From: Flavipsychrobacter sp.
Lineage (GTDB): Bacteria > Bacteroidota > Bacteroidia > Chitinophagales > Chitinophagaceae
Length of the DNA: 64,000 bases
Assembly (NCBI GenBank): GCA_016786615.1
Contig: JAEUVX010000011.1
Span: forward strand, 124,001 to 188,000
Reading direction: 5' to 3'
Positions 27,007-38,278 of this stretch are shown piece by piece. The translations under genes and the position numbers were made by a program. The notes under the pieces were generated by a model, which ran no database searches, was not told the origin of the DNA, and saw nothing but the letters and a program-made list of their open reading frames with translations. Position 1 is the stretch's first letter; the number at the start of each line of letters is the position of its first letter.

Positions 27007-27765
27007 TCATTTATGCTTTGCGAGAAAGCCATCTAAAATCACATTGAATTCAGCCGGCACTTCCATCATCGGCGCATGTCCGCATTTATCTATCCAATGC
27101 AATTCAGAATTTGGTATCAGTTTTTTAAACTCTTCTGCTACCATTGGCGGGGTGATAGTATCATTTTTACCCCATATCAGGCAGGTAGGCACTATTATTT
27201 CCTGTAGCTCATCGCCCAGATTGTGCCTGATTGCAGACTTTGCTAATGATATTATTTTCAAAGCTTTAAGCCTGTTATTAACTATAGAATATACTTCATC
27301 TACAAGATCTTTATTAGCTACAGCCGGATTGTAGAAAGTAAGCTCGGTTTTTCTTTTTATAAACTCGTAATCGCCGCGTTTAGGATATGTTTCGCCCATA
27401 CCATTTTCAAACAATCCGGAACTACCGGTTAAAGTCAGGCTTTTCACATTAGCCTGATGTTTGAGCGTGTACACCAACCCTACATGCCCCCCAAGGGAGT
27501 TTCCCAGTAAGTGTACCCTCCCATAATTCATCGCATCCAAAAACTTCTGAACATGTTTTGCCAAACCGGCAACAGTTGTATCCAGTATCGTCAGGTCAAA
27601 AAGCGGCAACATTGGTATAACAACCCTATGAGTCTGCTTGAAATGATCTACCAGATCCTTAAAATTGCTCAATGCGCCAAAAAGCCCGTGCAACAACACT
27701 AAAGGCTCGCCTTCTCCCTCCTCTACATACTTAAACTTACCTGACTGTTTTACTTCGTATTGCAT
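27007..27765 (-). CDS. Alpha/beta-fold hydrolase
   Basis: 252 residues. Nucleophile Ser90 in the elbow GNSLGG, acid Asp202 in WGKNDTITPP, and His230 in CGHAP complete the triad. The oxyanion HG motif is LLHGLFG (about 24-30). The family is broad (esterases, MhpC-like C-C hydrolases, epoxide hydrolases), so the substrate cannot be told. Single-gene unit. Confidence 0.88.
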   Translation of the reverse strand: MQYEVKQSGKFKYVEEGEGEPLVLLHGLFGALSNFKDLVDHFKQTHRVVIPMLPLFDLTILDTTVAGLAKHVQKFLDAMNYGRVHLLGNSLGGHVGLVYTLKHQANVKSLTLTGSSGLFENGMGETYPKRGDYEFIKRKTELTFYNPAVANKDLVDEVYSIVNNRLKALKIISLAKSAIRHNLGDELQEIIVPTCLIWGKNDTITPPMVAEEFKKLIPNSELHWIDKCGHAPMMEVPAEFNVILDGFLAKHK

Positions 27766-27924
27766 GCTGCAAATAATGGTTAATCTAAAATACTACTGTT
27801 TTGTGCAAAATTATACTTTTTCGCCCATCGGTTAACAATTTGTTCTGCATGTTGTTATTATCAAAATATCAAGAAATAAACTATTCTCATAGCTTTTTTC
27901 ACAATTTGCTTCAATTCATTCTGC

Positions 27925-27932
27925 TAAATTTG
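27925..27932 (+). promoter_or_regulatory. -7 element TAAATTTG of ispG
   Basis: TAAATTTG lies 20 bp before the ATG, with TTTG at 27905-27908 as a possible -33 element (spacing 16, slightly short). Confidence 0.5.
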
Positions 27933-27952
27933 CACTGCATTATATCGGCTCT

Positions 27953-29953
27953 ATGTTGCAATACTATTGTTCTTCGCTTACATCATACCAGAGGCTTAAA
28001 ACCAAAGAAGTAAAAATCGGTGATTTACTGCTTGGCAATGACAATCCAATACGCATTCAAACCATGACCACTACCGACACAATGGATACGGATGCTACCG
28101 TTGCCCAATGTGTACGTTGTATAGAGGCTGGTGCAGAACTGGTACGCATAACTGCACCCAGCAAAAACGAGGCAGAAAACCTCCTGCATATCAAGAACAA
28201 ATTACGCGCAATGGGCTATAGCACTCCATTGGTTGCTGATATACACTTTACCCCTAACGCTGCTGAGATAGCTGCACGTATTATTGAAAAAGTACGTGTA
28301 AATCCCGGTAATTATATAGACAAAAAGAAATTTGACTTTATTGAATACACAGATATTGAATACGCTGCTGAGATAGACCGTATCCGCGAACGTTTTACCC
28401 CATTGGTAAAAATCTGTAAAGAATATGGTACTGCCATGCGCATTGGCACCAATCATGGCTCACTAAGCGACCGTATTATGAGCCGCTACGGAGATAGCCC
28501 TATAGGCATGGTGGAAAGTGCAATGGAATTTCTGAGGATAGCGCGCTACGAAAACTATCATCAGATAATACTAAGCATGAAATCGAGTAACCCGCAGGTA
28601 ATGGTACAAGCCTACCGTTTGTTGGTACAAAAGATGGATGAAGAATTTGGTGAATGCTATCCTTTGCACCTCGGCGTTACAGAAGCAGGCGATGGCGAAG
28701 ACGGACGTATCAAGAGCGCTATAGGCATCGGCACACTGCTGGAAGATGGCATTGGAGATACCATCCGCGTATCACTGACAGAGGATCCCGAATTTGAAAT
28801 ACCTGTCTGTAAAGATATTGTATCCAGGTACTGCAACAGGCAAAGCACGCACAACATACAACCATTAGATACTGGTAAAATTGTACTTCCTTACTCACCA
28901 TTCTCCTATTCAAGAAGGGCAACCAACAACGTCGATAATATCGGAGGACATCATGTGCCTGTGGTACTGGCAAATCTGAAGGACGAACAGAACCTAATGC
29001 CTGCCGACCTGGAATCTATCGGCTACAAATACGATGAAATAACAGACAAATGGAATATTGGCGATGGCGCAGCTGACTATATATATACAGGTAACAACTT
29101 TGTCAACTTTGCACTACCGGGTACGTTGAAAATAATTTGCAGCTACGATACATGGCAGCATACTGATGACAAAACTAAATACAGGCCTTTGTTTGATGCT
29201 GCATCATTCATCAACACAAGCAAACTCCCCGATACCGCTCATTTTGTAGTTTTAGACACAAGTGGCGACTGGCAACAAGTAGTAGAAGCTATCACAAAAA
29301 CGAATCATAATACGGTTTTATGCCTTTATAGCATAGATTCCAACAGCATGGCTTCAATGAGGCGTGTTGTCATTGAAATGATGGAACGAAACATTAAATG
29401 CCCTGTTATCATCTGCTGCAACAACAAAGACAAAACAATAGACGAACAACTTATAGACTTTGCCACTGCAACAGGCGGATTACTGTTAGACGGTATGGGT
29501 GATGGTGTATGGCTATGGAACCACATGCGCGAAGTACAAAATATCAAAGCTACAGGGCGCACATACCTTGAAGTAAAGAACAATTACCAATTCCTGAATA
29601 ATACAGCATTTTCAATATTACAGGCTACACGTACACGCATCAGTAAAACAGAATACATCAGCTGTCCGAGCTGTGGCCGCACTCTCTTCGACCTGCAGGA
29701 AACAACAGCTAAAATCCGTAATGCCACCAACCATCTGAAAGGTGTGAAGATTGCCATCATGGGTTGCATTGTAAACGGGCCTGGAGAAATGGCAGATGCC
29801 GATTTTGGCTATGTGGGGAGCGGACCGGGTAAAATAACCCTGTACAAGGGCAAAGAAGTTGTGAAGAAAAATGTGCCGAGTGATATTGCCGTAAGCGAAT
29901 TGATACAATTACTGAAAGACAACGAAGCGTGGATAGAACCCGTTACAGTGTAG
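27953..29953 (+). CDS. ispG: 4-Hydroxy-3-methylbut-2-enyl diphosphate synthase, long form (IspG)
   Basis: 666 residues, against about 370 in proteobacteria. It makes HMBPP from MEcPP in the non-mevalonate isoprenoid pathway. The N-terminal TIM barrel (about 15-290) has RIQTMTTTDTMDT, VADIHFTPNAAEIA and RIGTNHGSLSDRIM. A large central domain of about 260 residues (the A* domain) follows, and the [4Fe-4S] domain is C-terminal with CPSCGRTLFDLQ and GCIVNGPGEMADADFGYVG. The three-domain form is typical of plants, Chlamydia and Bacteroidota. Ends 11 bp into the convergent polymerase-like O-antigen gene. Confidence 0.96.
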   Translation: MLQYYCSSLTSYQRLKTKEVKIGDLLLGNDNPIRIQTMTTTDTMDTDATVAQCVRCIEAGAELVRITAPSKNEAENLLHIKNKLRAMGYSTPLVADIHFTPNAAEIAARIIEKVRVNPGNYIDKKKFDFIEYTDIEYAAEIDRIRERFTPLVKICKEYGTAMRIGTNHGSLSDRIMSRYGDSPIGMVESAMEFLRIARYENYHQIILSMKSSNPQVMVQAYRLLVQKMDEEFGECYPLHLGVTEAGDGEDGRIKSAIGIGTLLEDGIGDTIRVSLTEDPEFEIPVCKDIVSRYCNRQSTHNIQPLDTGKIVLPYSPFSYSRRATNNVDNIGGHHVPVVLANLKDEQNLMPADLESIGYKYDEITDKWNIGDGAADYIYTGNNFVNFALPGTLKIICSYDTWQHTDDKTKYRPLFDAASFINTSKLPDTAHFVVLDTSGDWQQVVEAITKTNHNTVLCLYSIDSNSMASMRRVVIEMMERNIKCPVIICCNNKDKTIDEQLIDFATATGGLLLDGMGDGVWLWNHMREVQNIKATGRTYLEVKNNYQFLNNTAFSILQATRTRISKTEYISCPSCGRTLFDLQETTAKIRNATNHLKGVKIAIMGCIVNGPGEMADADFGYVGSGPGKITLYKGKEVVKKNVPSDIAVSELIQLLKDNEAWIEPVTV

Positions 29954-31409
29954 TAGCAGGTAGTTCGTCAGCTTCTTTTTCCAGTTGTTTGCTTTTAGCT
30001 GTCAGCATTACAATCAATGCAATACTCAGGTAAAACAATGAACCCACCTTATGGGTTTCTATCAGTTCCGAAAAGAAATTGTTAATAAATCCTGCACCAA
30101 ACATCATGACAGCACCCATTGTACAAAGCTTGTAAAACCGGTCTTTGAAACGATAGTATGTTTTCTGCGCCTGTGCTATTACTACCATTACCATTATGGC
30201 ATACAATATCATAGCAGGCCACCCCTGCTCTACAAGCATGTAGAGATAGTAATTGTGCGTAGTAGATTTTTCAAAATTGTGGCTTACATATGTTTTGAAA
30301 GATGATACACCATAAGGTTTGTAATAGTAATAAAATGTATTCGGGCCAAAACCTTTTACCGGCTCATCCTGACTCATCCGCACAGCAGCTATCCAACGAT
30401 ACAGGCGTTCCATAGAAGACATATCCTGCCCGCGGAAAGTGGCTACTATATGGTCTGTAAACTTCTTACGCATGAATGTATGCTGGTAGTCGGGACGGAA
30501 GTCCATAAACTTCTTATCATTCGACATGTAGATAACAAGCATTGTTATCAACGCATAAAAAACAGGCATAATCCACTGTGCAAGCTTCATCCTGATAGCC
30601 AATGCTATACCCAATGCAAAAACAACTGCCAGCATAGCTGCGCGTGCATATGTAAGATAGATTGCAGGAAGAAACAATAGAATTATCAATAGTAATGGTA
30701 CCCGGATAAATGGCCCTTTACCTTTAGTCATGAGGTATGCTACCCATAGCAAAGGGTAGAACATAGACATTACGGTAGAGTAATCTACGTGGTTATTATA
30801 TACCTCACCAATTGCAATCTCAATTCTGCGGAAATTGAAACCAATCATGGCATGGCGATAAACGACAATGCAAATTGTAATGAATAGTGGTACAAGGGTT
30901 ACAACAAAACCCTTTATAAAATCCTTCTTTTCTCTGAATACAAACATTGGTATAATAAAGAAAGAAGCGAGAAACCATGTTTTTGCAGCCAAAAATTTCA
31001 ATGACAACATTGGCACATGCGAATAGCAAACAGCCATTATCAGCCATACGTACTGAACAGCAACTATCAGTACAATTGGGTTCGTAAGCCAATCCCTGTT
31101 GAATAAATAAGGACGGCTTGCTGCTAATACAAATAATAACAAGAGAAACAGCCACATAATAGGCTCATCCGGCACACTCGTTGATAGTGTTTCTCCGAAG
31201 AAATGCACATCAATGGATAACGGTATTGTAAACAGAAAAACCCAGAAAGCCGTCTTCCAACTAACACCGGTAAGCAACAAAAACAGGAATGCAAACGGCA
31301 CACCAGCAACAATAACATTCCCGGTATAGGCATAGGCCATTATAGAGAGAAACAACACCCCCCATGGCAAAACCTTTTCTATCCTGTTACCGAAAAGCAG
31401 TGGCTGCAT
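29943..31409 (-). CDS. O-antigen ligase/polymerase (Wzy/WaaL-like) membrane protein
   Basis: 488 residues with about 11-12 membrane helices. The long periplasmic loop near residues 340-400 (DEPVKGFGPNTFYYYYKPYGV then THNYYLYMLVEQGWPAM) is the signature of the O-antigen ligase/Wzy family, where the HN and G residues act in glycan transfer. It follows the Wzz-like gene by one base on the same strand, so the pair likely acts in surface polysaccharide or exopolysaccharide assembly. Substrate is unknown. Its 3' end overlaps ispG by 11 bp. Confidence 0.82.
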   Translation of the reverse strand: MQPLLFGNRIEKVLPWGVLFLSIMAYAYTGNVIVAGVPFAFLFLLLTGVSWKTAFWVFLFTIPLSIDVHFFGETLSTSVPDEPIMWLFLLLLFVLAASRPYLFNRDWLTNPIVLIVAVQYVWLIMAVCYSHVPMLSLKFLAAKTWFLASFFIIPMFVFREKKDFIKGFVVTLVPLFITICIVVYRHAMIGFNFRRIEIAIGEVYNNHVDYSTVMSMFYPLLWVAYLMTKGKGPFIRVPLLLIILLFLPAIYLTYARAAMLAVVFALGIALAIRMKLAQWIMPVFYALITMLVIYMSNDKKFMDFRPDYQHTFMRKKFTDHIVATFRGQDMSSMERLYRWIAAVRMSQDEPVKGFGPNTFYYYYKPYGVSSFKTYVSHNFEKSTTHNYYLYMLVEQGWPAMILYAIMVMVVIAQAQKTYYRFKDRFYKLCTMGAVMMFGAGFINNFFSELIETHKVGSLFYLSIALIVMLTAKSKQLEKEADELPATTL

Positions 31410-31410
31410 C

Positions 31411-32382
31411 TTATCGCTCCATTGCTATTAATGACCTGTAATATGTACGAATAAGTACGTATATACTACTAAAGAATAAACCTATAAATCCGCAAGATAA
31501 TATTGTTAGTGCCAGGCCTGGCGGCTTAGGTTTTACCGGTGGCCTAGCAGATGTTGTGATATGCAACAAAGGAATGTCATCAGTTTTTGATGTCGTCCGG
31601 TATTCATTCAGGCGAGATGTGTAACGTGCGCGGTCTGCAACCATCTGGTCTTTCAGTGAAGAAATATTTTGTACCTGCTCCATTGCCCAGCCATAACCTG
31701 CACCACCACCATGCGTTGATGACACCATCAGATTTTGTCTTGCAGGGTTGATGATATCATACACTTTGTACTTATCACGCAATGATGCCAGTGTATCAGT
31801 CATAGCTATTATAGAGCTATCCATCTCATTAATTTTCGCTTCAAGAGACACTATCATTTTAGCACGTTGGCTAACGTAATAACCCCTGAAAATACTTTCT
31901 ATACTACGCATCGTTTCATTAACTACACCAGCCGCAGTAGCAGGTTCAGTATCTATAAAACTCACCTCACAGGCATTGTATTCAGAGCGTATTACCTTAT
32001 AATTGTCTTTATAGGTATCCAACAGTTTTTTTACATCCTTCGGCTTGGAAGCATCCAATTTATAATGCGCCCAAAGGTTTAGCTTATCGGCTACCATGTA
32101 TTTTACAGTATCCGCTTCTACTAATGACATTAGCTTATCCACATCATCATCACCAGCAAAATAATCTACGAATTGTATGCCGTTTTCCTGAAACAGATTA
32201 TTACGGTCCGTGTACAACGGATTGGTCATTATAAAGCTACCTATAGCCTTATACTCCCTTTGCGAAATCAGATAGAATGCAGCACCTAATACAGCTGCTA
32301 CAACCGATACTATCAGTATCGTTTTTCTGTTGTTTCGTAGCGTATGTGTTACGTCTACAATGTCAAAACGAGGTGTACTCAT
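31411..32382 (-). CDS. Polysaccharide chain-length determinant (Wzz-like)
   Basis: 323 residues. Two membrane helices bracket the protein (about 20-38 and 288-312) with a periplasmic coiled-coil region between them, the Wzz/PCP topology. A Pro-rich motif ITTSARPPVKPKPPG lies just before the second helix, as in PCP proteins. No cytoplasmic tyrosine kinase domain is attached. It precedes the Wzy/WaaL-like gene by one base. Confidence 0.85.
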   Translation of the reverse strand: MSTPRFDIVDVTHTLRNNRKTILIVSVVAAVLGAAFYLISQREYKAIGSFIMTNPLYTDRNNLFQENGIQFVDYFAGDDDVDKLMSLVEADTVKYMVADKLNLWAHYKLDASKPKDVKKLLDTYKDNYKVIRSEYNACEVSFIDTEPATAAGVVNETMRSIESIFRGYYVSQRAKMIVSLEAKINEMDSSIIAMTDTLASLRDKYKVYDIINPARQNLMVSSTHGGGAGYGWAMEQVQNISSLKDQMVADRARYTSRLNEYRTTSKTDDIPLLHITTSARPPVKPKPPGLALTILSCGFIGLFFSSIYVLIRTYYRSLIAMER

Positions 32383-32445
32383 CAGGATTTGTATTAAAAC
32401 TTTTAAACTTAGCTTTTATTATTGAATAGAGTCAAATCTGCTGTA

Positions 32446-33531
32446 TTATATTACTGTTTCACCAGATTGCATTTTTTCTGCATTTTCGGCAAACTGTAAT
32501 GCATCTATCATATCACCAATATTACCATTCATAAACTCATCAAGGTTATAAACAGTCATATTTATCCTATGGTCCGTTATCCTTCCCTGCGGAAAATTGT
32601 AGGTTCTGATTTTTGCAGACCTGTCGCCCGAACTCACAAGACTCTTCCTTCTGCGAGATATTTCTTCTTCCTGTTTCCTTACCTGTTCTTCATATAACTT
32701 GGTACGCATCATGGCAGTCGCCTTTTCGCGGTTACCCAACTGTGTACGCTCTGTCTGACAAGTTATTACTGTTCCGGTAGGTACGTGCGTTAGGATAACT
32801 TTCGTTTCTACTTTGTTCACGTTCTGTCCGCCGGCACCACCACTTCGCGCAGTTTCCATTTTCAGGTCGCTTTCTTTCAGCTCAAAGTCTATCTCTTCTG
32901 CTTCCGGCATTACAGCCACTGTCGCAGCTGATGTATGCACCCTGCCACTGGCTTCTGTATCAGGTACACGTTGTACCCGGTGTACCCCACTTTCAAACTT
33001 CAGCGTACCATATACATCATCACCAATGACCTCCAACTGTACCTCTTTATATCCGCCAACAGTACCCTCCGTTTCTGATAACGCGGCTACTTTCCATCCT
33101 TTCTTTTCGCAATATCGCAGGTACATACGCATCAGGTCTCCAGCAAAAAGGCTCGCTTCATCACCACCGGTACCGGCACGTATCTCCAATATTGCATTCT
33201 TCTCATCCTGCGGGTCTTTAGGTATCAGCAACTGGCGTACTTCAGCTTCCAATTCCTCCAGTTGTGCTTCCTGCTTCTCCAAATCTTCTTTTGCCATATC
33301 ACGCAGGTCTGCATCACTTTCTGTATCCAATACTTCCTTAGCAAATGCAATACCATCAATACAAGCTTTGTACCGCTTATATGCATCTACTATTTTTTCC
33401 AACTTACGATATTCGCGGCTTACCTGCGAAAAGCGTTTGTTGTCATTCACAACCTCAGGATTGGTGAGCGCTATACCCAAATCATCAAATCGTGCCTTTA
33501 TAGCCTCCAGCTTTCCCAGAACAGAACTCAT
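32446..33531 (-). CDS. prfA: Peptide chain release factor 1 (RF1)
   Basis: 361 residues. Recognises UAA and UAG stop codons. The GGQ peptidyl-hydrolysis motif is [18 protein letters not shown], and [15 protein letters not shown] precedes it. The tripeptide anticodon region ([12 protein letters not shown]) carries the P-x-T expected of RF1 rather than SPF of RF2. Length is normal. No prmC gene adjoins. Confidence 0.97.
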   Translation of the reverse strand: MSSVLGKLEAIKARFDDLGIALTNPEVVNDNKRFSQVSREYRKLEKIVDAYKRYKACIDGIAFAKEVLDTESDADLRDMAKEDLEKQEAQLEELEAEVRQLLIPKDPQDEKNAILEIRAGTGGDEASLFAGDLMRMYLRYCEKKGWKVAALSETEGTVGGYKEVQLEVIGDDVYGTLKFESGVHRVQRVPDTEASGRVHTSAATVAVMPEAEEIDFELKESDLKMETARSGGAGGQNVNKVETKVILTHVPTGTVITCQTERTQLGNREKATAMMRTKLYEEQVRKQEEEISRRRKSLVSSGDRSAKIRTYNFPQGRITDHRINMTVYNLDEFMNGNIGDMIDALQFAENAEKMQSGETVI

Positions 33532-33714
33532 GTATAACGTATTATTTACTCTAAAATTATAAGTGTGCGAAGTTAATTATAATAGCTGGATTCATTAGCC
33601 ATTTATCAAGATGAATTAATTTTCAATTTCAACATATTAAATGATTTAAATTATAAATACTGATACCCTTAATAGTATTCTTGTTGGTATTTTACAGTCT
33701 TCTTTGTTTTAAAC

Positions 33715-35004
33715 ATGAAATTCAAATCGTCCATCTCCAATATTCTGCTGATAGTATTCATAATACTAGAGTGTTATTTCCTCTTCTACACAAAAGGGAA
33801 GCTGGAACAAACGACTAATGCAACCTTATATGCAGGCTGCTCATTGTTAATAGGACTAATACTACTGTATAAGTTTCAGGGTGCTGAAGTTGAATCAGCG
33901 ACAACTAATAATAAAGTAGGCTCTAATAAAATACTGTCTTTTGTACTACTGATTGCAGGTATTACTCCATTGGCTTATATGGCAATACTTGAAAATAATG
34001 CAATAACTCAATTTCCGCTTGACCACCGTCAATCCGATGTTATCCCTATGGTGCAGCACATGGTTCAGCGGCTTTTAACCGGCGAATATGTTTATAAACC
34101 CATTTATGATTTCGGGTATATGCTCTCTCCGACTTATATGCCACTGCACTGGATGCCATTTGCCATAGCTGAAACTATGCACTTCGATTATCGATGGATG
34201 GCATTCATTCTATGGAGTATTGCAGCTGCAATCCTTATAATACAAACCTTCAAAACGAATAACTACGCAGTAAAGCTGTTAACACCAATTGGCCTCTATC
34301 TTTTCTATTACAATATCTTCCTGCACGACAAAACAGTAATTGGCAATACTGTGGAACTGACTATTGCTGCCTACTATATGCTTCTGGTTGTCGGCATCAA
34401 TAAATCTTCAGCAATAGCTACAGGTATAGCTTTTACACTATGTCTTATGTCTCGATACAGCCTTGTACTATGGCTTCCGTTATGGTTCTTCGTGATGATG
34501 GTATCAGGAGAGAGAACCTATGCAATAAAAACAACAGGAATCGTAGTAATGCTGGTTATCATCGTGTATGTACTACCATTTTTAAGTAAAGACCCGCATA
34601 TATACGGCAATACTATCAGCCAATACCTGAGGGCTGCTATCGGGGAATGGGAACACATCAATCCAAGTAATGGCAAACCTTATCAATTATATTCAGGTAC
34701 AGGATTTGCACACTTATTTTACGAAAAATTGCATGATTGGAGATTAGAAGATGCTATTAAAAGACTGCAAAAAGTACATTTTCTGCTGACAGCAGGTACT
34801 TCCGTTATATTGGGTATATGGTATTGGTTCAACAGGCATAAAATCAATAACAGGATATTCCTGATGGCATCTTTCAAAATCTACTTTACTATATTTCTTG
34901 CCTTTATACAGGTGCCCTATGTGTATCTTATGATTGTAGCGAATTTTGTGTCCATAGCTTTGTTTACAGAACAGATGCGGTATCGGATTGTATCTTATAA
35001 ATAA
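33715..35004 (+). CDS. Multi-pass membrane protein, GT87/DUF2029-like
   Basis: 429 residues with about 10 predicted membrane helices. Between the first two groups is an extracytoplasmic loop with DHRQSDVIPMVQHMVQRLLTGEYVYKPIYDFGYMLSP, similar to the acidic loop of GT87/DUF2029 mannosyltransferases that use polyprenyl-phosphate sugars. Could be a glycosyltransferase for envelope glycans, consistent with the Wzz/Wzy genes 1.3 kb away, but the assignment rests on topology. Confidence 0.6.
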   Translation: MKFKSSISNILLIVFIILECYFLFYTKGKLEQTTNATLYAGCSLLIGLILLYKFQGAEVESATTNNKVGSNKILSFVLLIAGITPLAYMAILENNAITQFPLDHRQSDVIPMVQHMVQRLLTGEYVYKPIYDFGYMLSPTYMPLHWMPFAIAETMHFDYRWMAFILWSIAAAILIIQTFKTNNYAVKLLTPIGLYLFYYNIFLHDKTVIGNTVELTIAAYYMLLVVGINKSSAIATGIAFTLCLMSRYSLVLWLPLWFFVMMVSGERTYAIKTTGIVVMLVIIVYVLPFLSKDPHIYGNTISQYLRAAIGEWEHINPSNGKPYQLYSGTGFAHLFYEKLHDWRLEDAIKRLQKVHFLLTAGTSVILGIWYWFNRHKINNRIFLMASFKIYFTIFLAFIQVPYVYLMIVANFVSIALFTEQMRYRIVSYK

Positions 35005-35031
35005 ATAAAGCCCCGAATTACGGGGCTTTAT
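35005..35031. terminator. Bidirectional terminator between the GT87-like gene and infB
   Basis: ATAAAGCCCCG, loop AATTA, CGGGGCTTTAT. It serves both convergent genes. Confidence 0.85.
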
Positions 35032-35054
35032 TATTGATTGACTTATATATTTAA

Positions 35055-38000
35055 TTACAAAGTACGCTTTACTTCTACCTCATCAAAACCTTCTATGATA
35101 TCACCAACACGTATATCATTGTAGTTCTTAATCATCAGACCGCATTCGTAACCTGCATTCACTTCTTTTACGTCATCTTTGAAACGCTTCAGAGAAGACA
35201 ATTCGCCTGTATGAATAACGATACCATCGCGCACTATATTCAGTTTGGTATTTCTTGTCATTTTACCATCCAGCACATAGCTACCGGCAATGGTGCCAAT
35301 ACCACCAATCTTAAATACTTCACGCACCTCGATATTACAAACTGTTTTCTTCTCAATCTTAGGCTCAAGAAGACCTTCCATTGCGCTCTTGATTTCATCA
35401 ATTGCATCGTAGATGATTGAGTAGTAACGTATTTCGATATTCTCCTGTTCTGCCAGCCTTGATGTTTGAAGTGACGGACGAACCTGGAAACCTAGGATGA
35501 TGGCATCTGATGCAGTAGCGAGCAATACATCACTTTCTGTAATCTGACCAACACCTTTGTGTACAATGTTTACAGCAACCTCTGCAGTAGAAAGTTTCTG
35601 CAACGAGTCACTCAATGCCTCAACAGAACCATCAAAGTCACCTTTAATAATAAGTGCCAGCTCTTTAAAGTTGCCCAGTGCAAGACGACGGCCGATTTCA
35701 TCAAGCGTTATATGCTTACGTGCACGGATACCTTGTTCACGCAATATCTGTGCACGGTGATTAGCTATCTCTTTTGCTTCATTCTCATCCTGGTAAACCT
35801 TGAATTTCTCACCCGCTTGTGGCGCACCGTTCAAACCAAGAACCTGCACAGGCGCAGACGGGCCTGCAGACTCTACACGCTGGCCACGTTCATTGAACAT
35901 TGCTTTGATTTTACCGTAGTACTGTCCACATACAATCATATTGCCCTGCTCCAATGTACCATTTTGTACCAATATGGTAGATTGGTAACCACGTCCTTTA
36001 TCAAGTGATGCTTCAATAACACTACCTGTAGCTACCCTGTCAGGATTAGCTTGCAGTTCCAGTAATTCCGCTTCAAGTAATATTTTTTCAAGCAGCAGCT
36101 CAATATTCAATCCTTTCTTAGCAGATATTTCCTGACTTTGGAATTTACCACCCCAGTCTTCTACCAGTATGTTCATCTGTGCCAGTTGTTCCTTGATTTT
36201 CTCAGGGTTAGCACCTTCTTTATCTATTTTATTGATTGCAAATACCATCGGCAGGTTTGCAGCCTGCGCATGCGATATCGCTTCCTTCGTTTGAGGCATT
36301 ATCGCATCATCCGCTGCTACAACAATAACTGCAACGTCTGCTACTTTAGCACCACGGGCACGCATTGCGGTAAACGCTTCGTGACCCGGTGTATCGAGGA
36401 ATGTAAGTTTCTTGCCACCTGCTGTAGTTACCTGGTAGGCACCTATGTGCTGTGTAATACCACCTGCTTCACCCGCTACCACATTAGCTTCGCGGATATA
36501 ATCAAGCAATGATGTTTTACCATGGTCAACGTGACCCATGATAGTAACAATCGGTGCACGAGGCACTAAGTCTTCCGGAGCATCTACATCATCTTCTTCT
36601 ATTTCAGCTTCCTGCTCCAGGTTAATAAATTCCACATCGTACCCGAATTCGCTGGATACCAACTCTATAACCTCTGCATCAAGGCGCTGGTTGATAGACA
36701 CCATAATACCCAGACTCATACACTTACTGATTACATCCGCAAAGCTCACATCCAACAAATTGGCAAGCTCACTTACAGATATAAACTCAGTAACCTGTAT
36801 TACGTTGCCCTGCTGATTCTCTTCAGCAGCTGCACGTTTTTCAGCCATTTCCTCACGCTTGTTACGGCGATATTTAGACTTCAGGTTCTTACCACGTGTA
36901 CCACCGGCAAGTTTAGCCTGTGTCTGACGGATTTTTTCCTGTATTGCTTTTGCATCGATTTCCTGCTGTTGTGCAGATACCGGTGCATTTCTGTCTTGTC
37001 TTGGTCTGCGATCACCGCCACCACCTTGTCCGCCACGGTTGAATCCGCCACCTTGCTGGCCACCACCACGATTCTGGCCGCCGCCACCACCTTGTCCGCC
37101 ACGGTTGAATCCGCCACCTTGCTGGCCACCACCACGATTCTGGCCACCACCACCTTGCTGGCCGCCACCACCACTACGGTTTTGGCCTTGTTGGTCAGGG
37201 TTGAACGTTTCCGGTTTTTTCTGAACAGGTATACGTTTACGATTACGTTTTTCTTTACTATCTCTGCTACCTCCAGGTTGAGAAACAGGCAATTCAATCC
37301 TACCTATTATCTTTGGCCCTTCCAGTTTAGGAGCCTTCATTTCTATATGTTCAGGCTTCTCGTCTTCTACAATTTCAGGTTGTTGTGCAGGTGCAGATAC
37401 TACCGGCGCTTCTACGGGTAGCTGTGGTGCTGCTTCTGCAGGTGTTTCTTCTTCTTTCGCCTTCTTAACTTTCTTAGGTTTTTCAACCGCTTCTTCTGTT
37501 TCAGCAACAGGCTTTACAACTTCTTCAGTTTCTTCCTTCTTTTCTGCCTTCTTTACTCCCTTTTTAGGTCTTGACGATTGGTTAATATCATCCAGATTTA
37601 TTTTGCCTAATATATTCGGGCCACCCAGCTTTGGTGCTTTCACATCTATATGAGAAGGTTCTTCAGTCACCGGCTCTACAGGCAATTGCTTAGTAGCTAC
37701 AGCCTCTACAGGTTTTACCTCTTCCATAGGGGCAGGGTTCGGAGCAGGTATTGGTTCAGGAGCAGGCGTCTCAACTTCGGGAGCTTTTTCCACCACCACC
37801 ACAGGCGCCGGTTCAGCAGGTTTTTCTTCTACCTTCTTTTCTACCACTGGCTTCGCTGCTGGTGCTGCCGGTTCTTCTGCCTTCTTATCTTTTACCGCTA
37901 CCTCTTCTTTAGGCTTTTTACTGTCTATCAGAGAGCCTTTAGGCAGTGCAATCTCATCGCTCTTGCGTTTAGCAGCTTTGTCTTGTGCAAACTCTGCCTG

Positions 38001-38156
38001 CAGGGCGTCGTACATCGGCTCTGTAAGTTTGGTATTCGGGTTGCTGGCATTGATATCAAATCCTTTTCCTGTCAAATATTCAACAAGGGTTTCTTTACCT
38101 ATGTTGAATTCTTTGGCAGCAGCCAGTAACCTTGGTGTTTTTGTTCCTGTTGACAT
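35055..38156 (-). CDS. infB: Translation initiation factor IF-2
   Basis: 1033 residues. IF2N domain at the N-terminus ([22 protein letters not shown]). A long linker of about 440 residues is rich in Pro, Glu and Lys, then Gly/Gln/Asn/Arg ([17 protein letters not shown] repeats at about 335-380). A second IF2N segment (about 450-500) precedes the GTPase domain near residue 535: GHVDHGKT (G1), DTPGHEAF (G3), NKIDK (G4). Domains II-IV follow. Start ATG at 38156. Last gene of the leftward rimP-nusA-infB operon. Confidence 0.98.
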   Translation of the reverse strand: MSTGTKTPRLLAAAKEFNIGKETLVEYLTGKGFDINASNPNTKLTEPMYDALQAEFAQDKAAKRKSDEIALPKGSLIDSKKPKEEVAVKDKKAEEPAAPAAKPVVEKKVEEKPAEPAPVVVVEKAPEVETPAPEPIPAPNPAPMEEVKPVEAVATKQLPVEPVTEEPSHIDVKAPKLGGPNILGKINLDDINQSSRPKKGVKKAEKKEETEEVVKPVAETEEAVEKPKKVKKAKEEETPAEAAPQLPVEAPVVSAPAQQPEIVEDEKPEHIEMKAPKLEGPKIIGRIELPVSQPGGSRDSKEKRNRKRIPVQKKPETFNPDQQGQNRSGGGGQQGGGGQNRGGGQQGGGFNRGGQGGGGGQNRGGGQQGGGFNRGGQGGGGDRRPRQDRNAPVSAQQQEIDAKAIQEKIRQTQAKLAGGTRGKNLKSKYRRNKREEMAEKRAAAEENQQGNVIQVTEFISVSELANLLDVSFADVISKCMSLGIMVSINQRLDAEVIELVSSEFGYDVEFINLEQEAEIEEDDVDAPEDLVPRAPIVTIMGHVDHGKTSLLDYIREANVVAGEAGGITQHIGAYQVTTAGGKKLTFLDTPGHEAFTAMRARGAKVADVAVIVVAADDAIMPQTKEAISHAQAANLPMVFAINKIDKEGANPEKIKEQLAQMNILVEDWGGKFQSQEISAKKGLNIELLLEKILLEAELLELQANPDRVATGSVIEASLDKGRGYQSTILVQNGTLEQGNMIVCGQYYGKIKAMFNERGQRVESAGPSAPVQVLGLNGAPQAGEKFKVYQDENEAKEIANHRAQILREQGIRARKHITLDEIGRRLALGNFKELALIIKGDFDGSVEALSDSLQKLSTAEVAVNIVHKGVGQITESDVLLATASDAIILGFQVRPSLQTSRLAEQENIEIRYYSIIYDAIDEIKSAMEGLLEPKIEKKTVCNIEVREVFKIGGIGTIAGSYVLDGKMTRNTKLNIVRDGIVIHTGELSSLKRFKDDVKEVNAGYECGLMIKNYNDIRVGDIIEGFDEVEVKRTL
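37021..37152. repeat. Two tandem 66-bp units in the infB linker
   Basis: Units at 37021-37086 and 37087-37152 are near-identical and encode a 22-residue Gly/Gln/Asn/Arg repeat in IF-2. Such low-complexity repeats expand and contract by slippage. They also create spurious plus-strand reading frames across the region. Confidence 0.8.
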
Positions 38157-38278
38157 TCAGTTATTTACTCAATAATTATTTGCTAATTTGTTTCCTCTTT
38201 TGCCTGCCTTACAAACCTACGCCATTTTACCCAAATGGCTTGTCATCGCTTCGTCTTAGTCCGCTCTATTCTTTATTA

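Noticed and set aside
37021..37152. CRISPR-like tandem repeat
   Set aside because: Only two units, in frame within infB, with no spacers; it is a protein-coding repeat.
36969..37421. Long plus-strand frame across the infB linker
   Set aside because: It is antisense to infB and arises from the repetitive Gly/Gln codons; the IF-2 frame is unambiguous.
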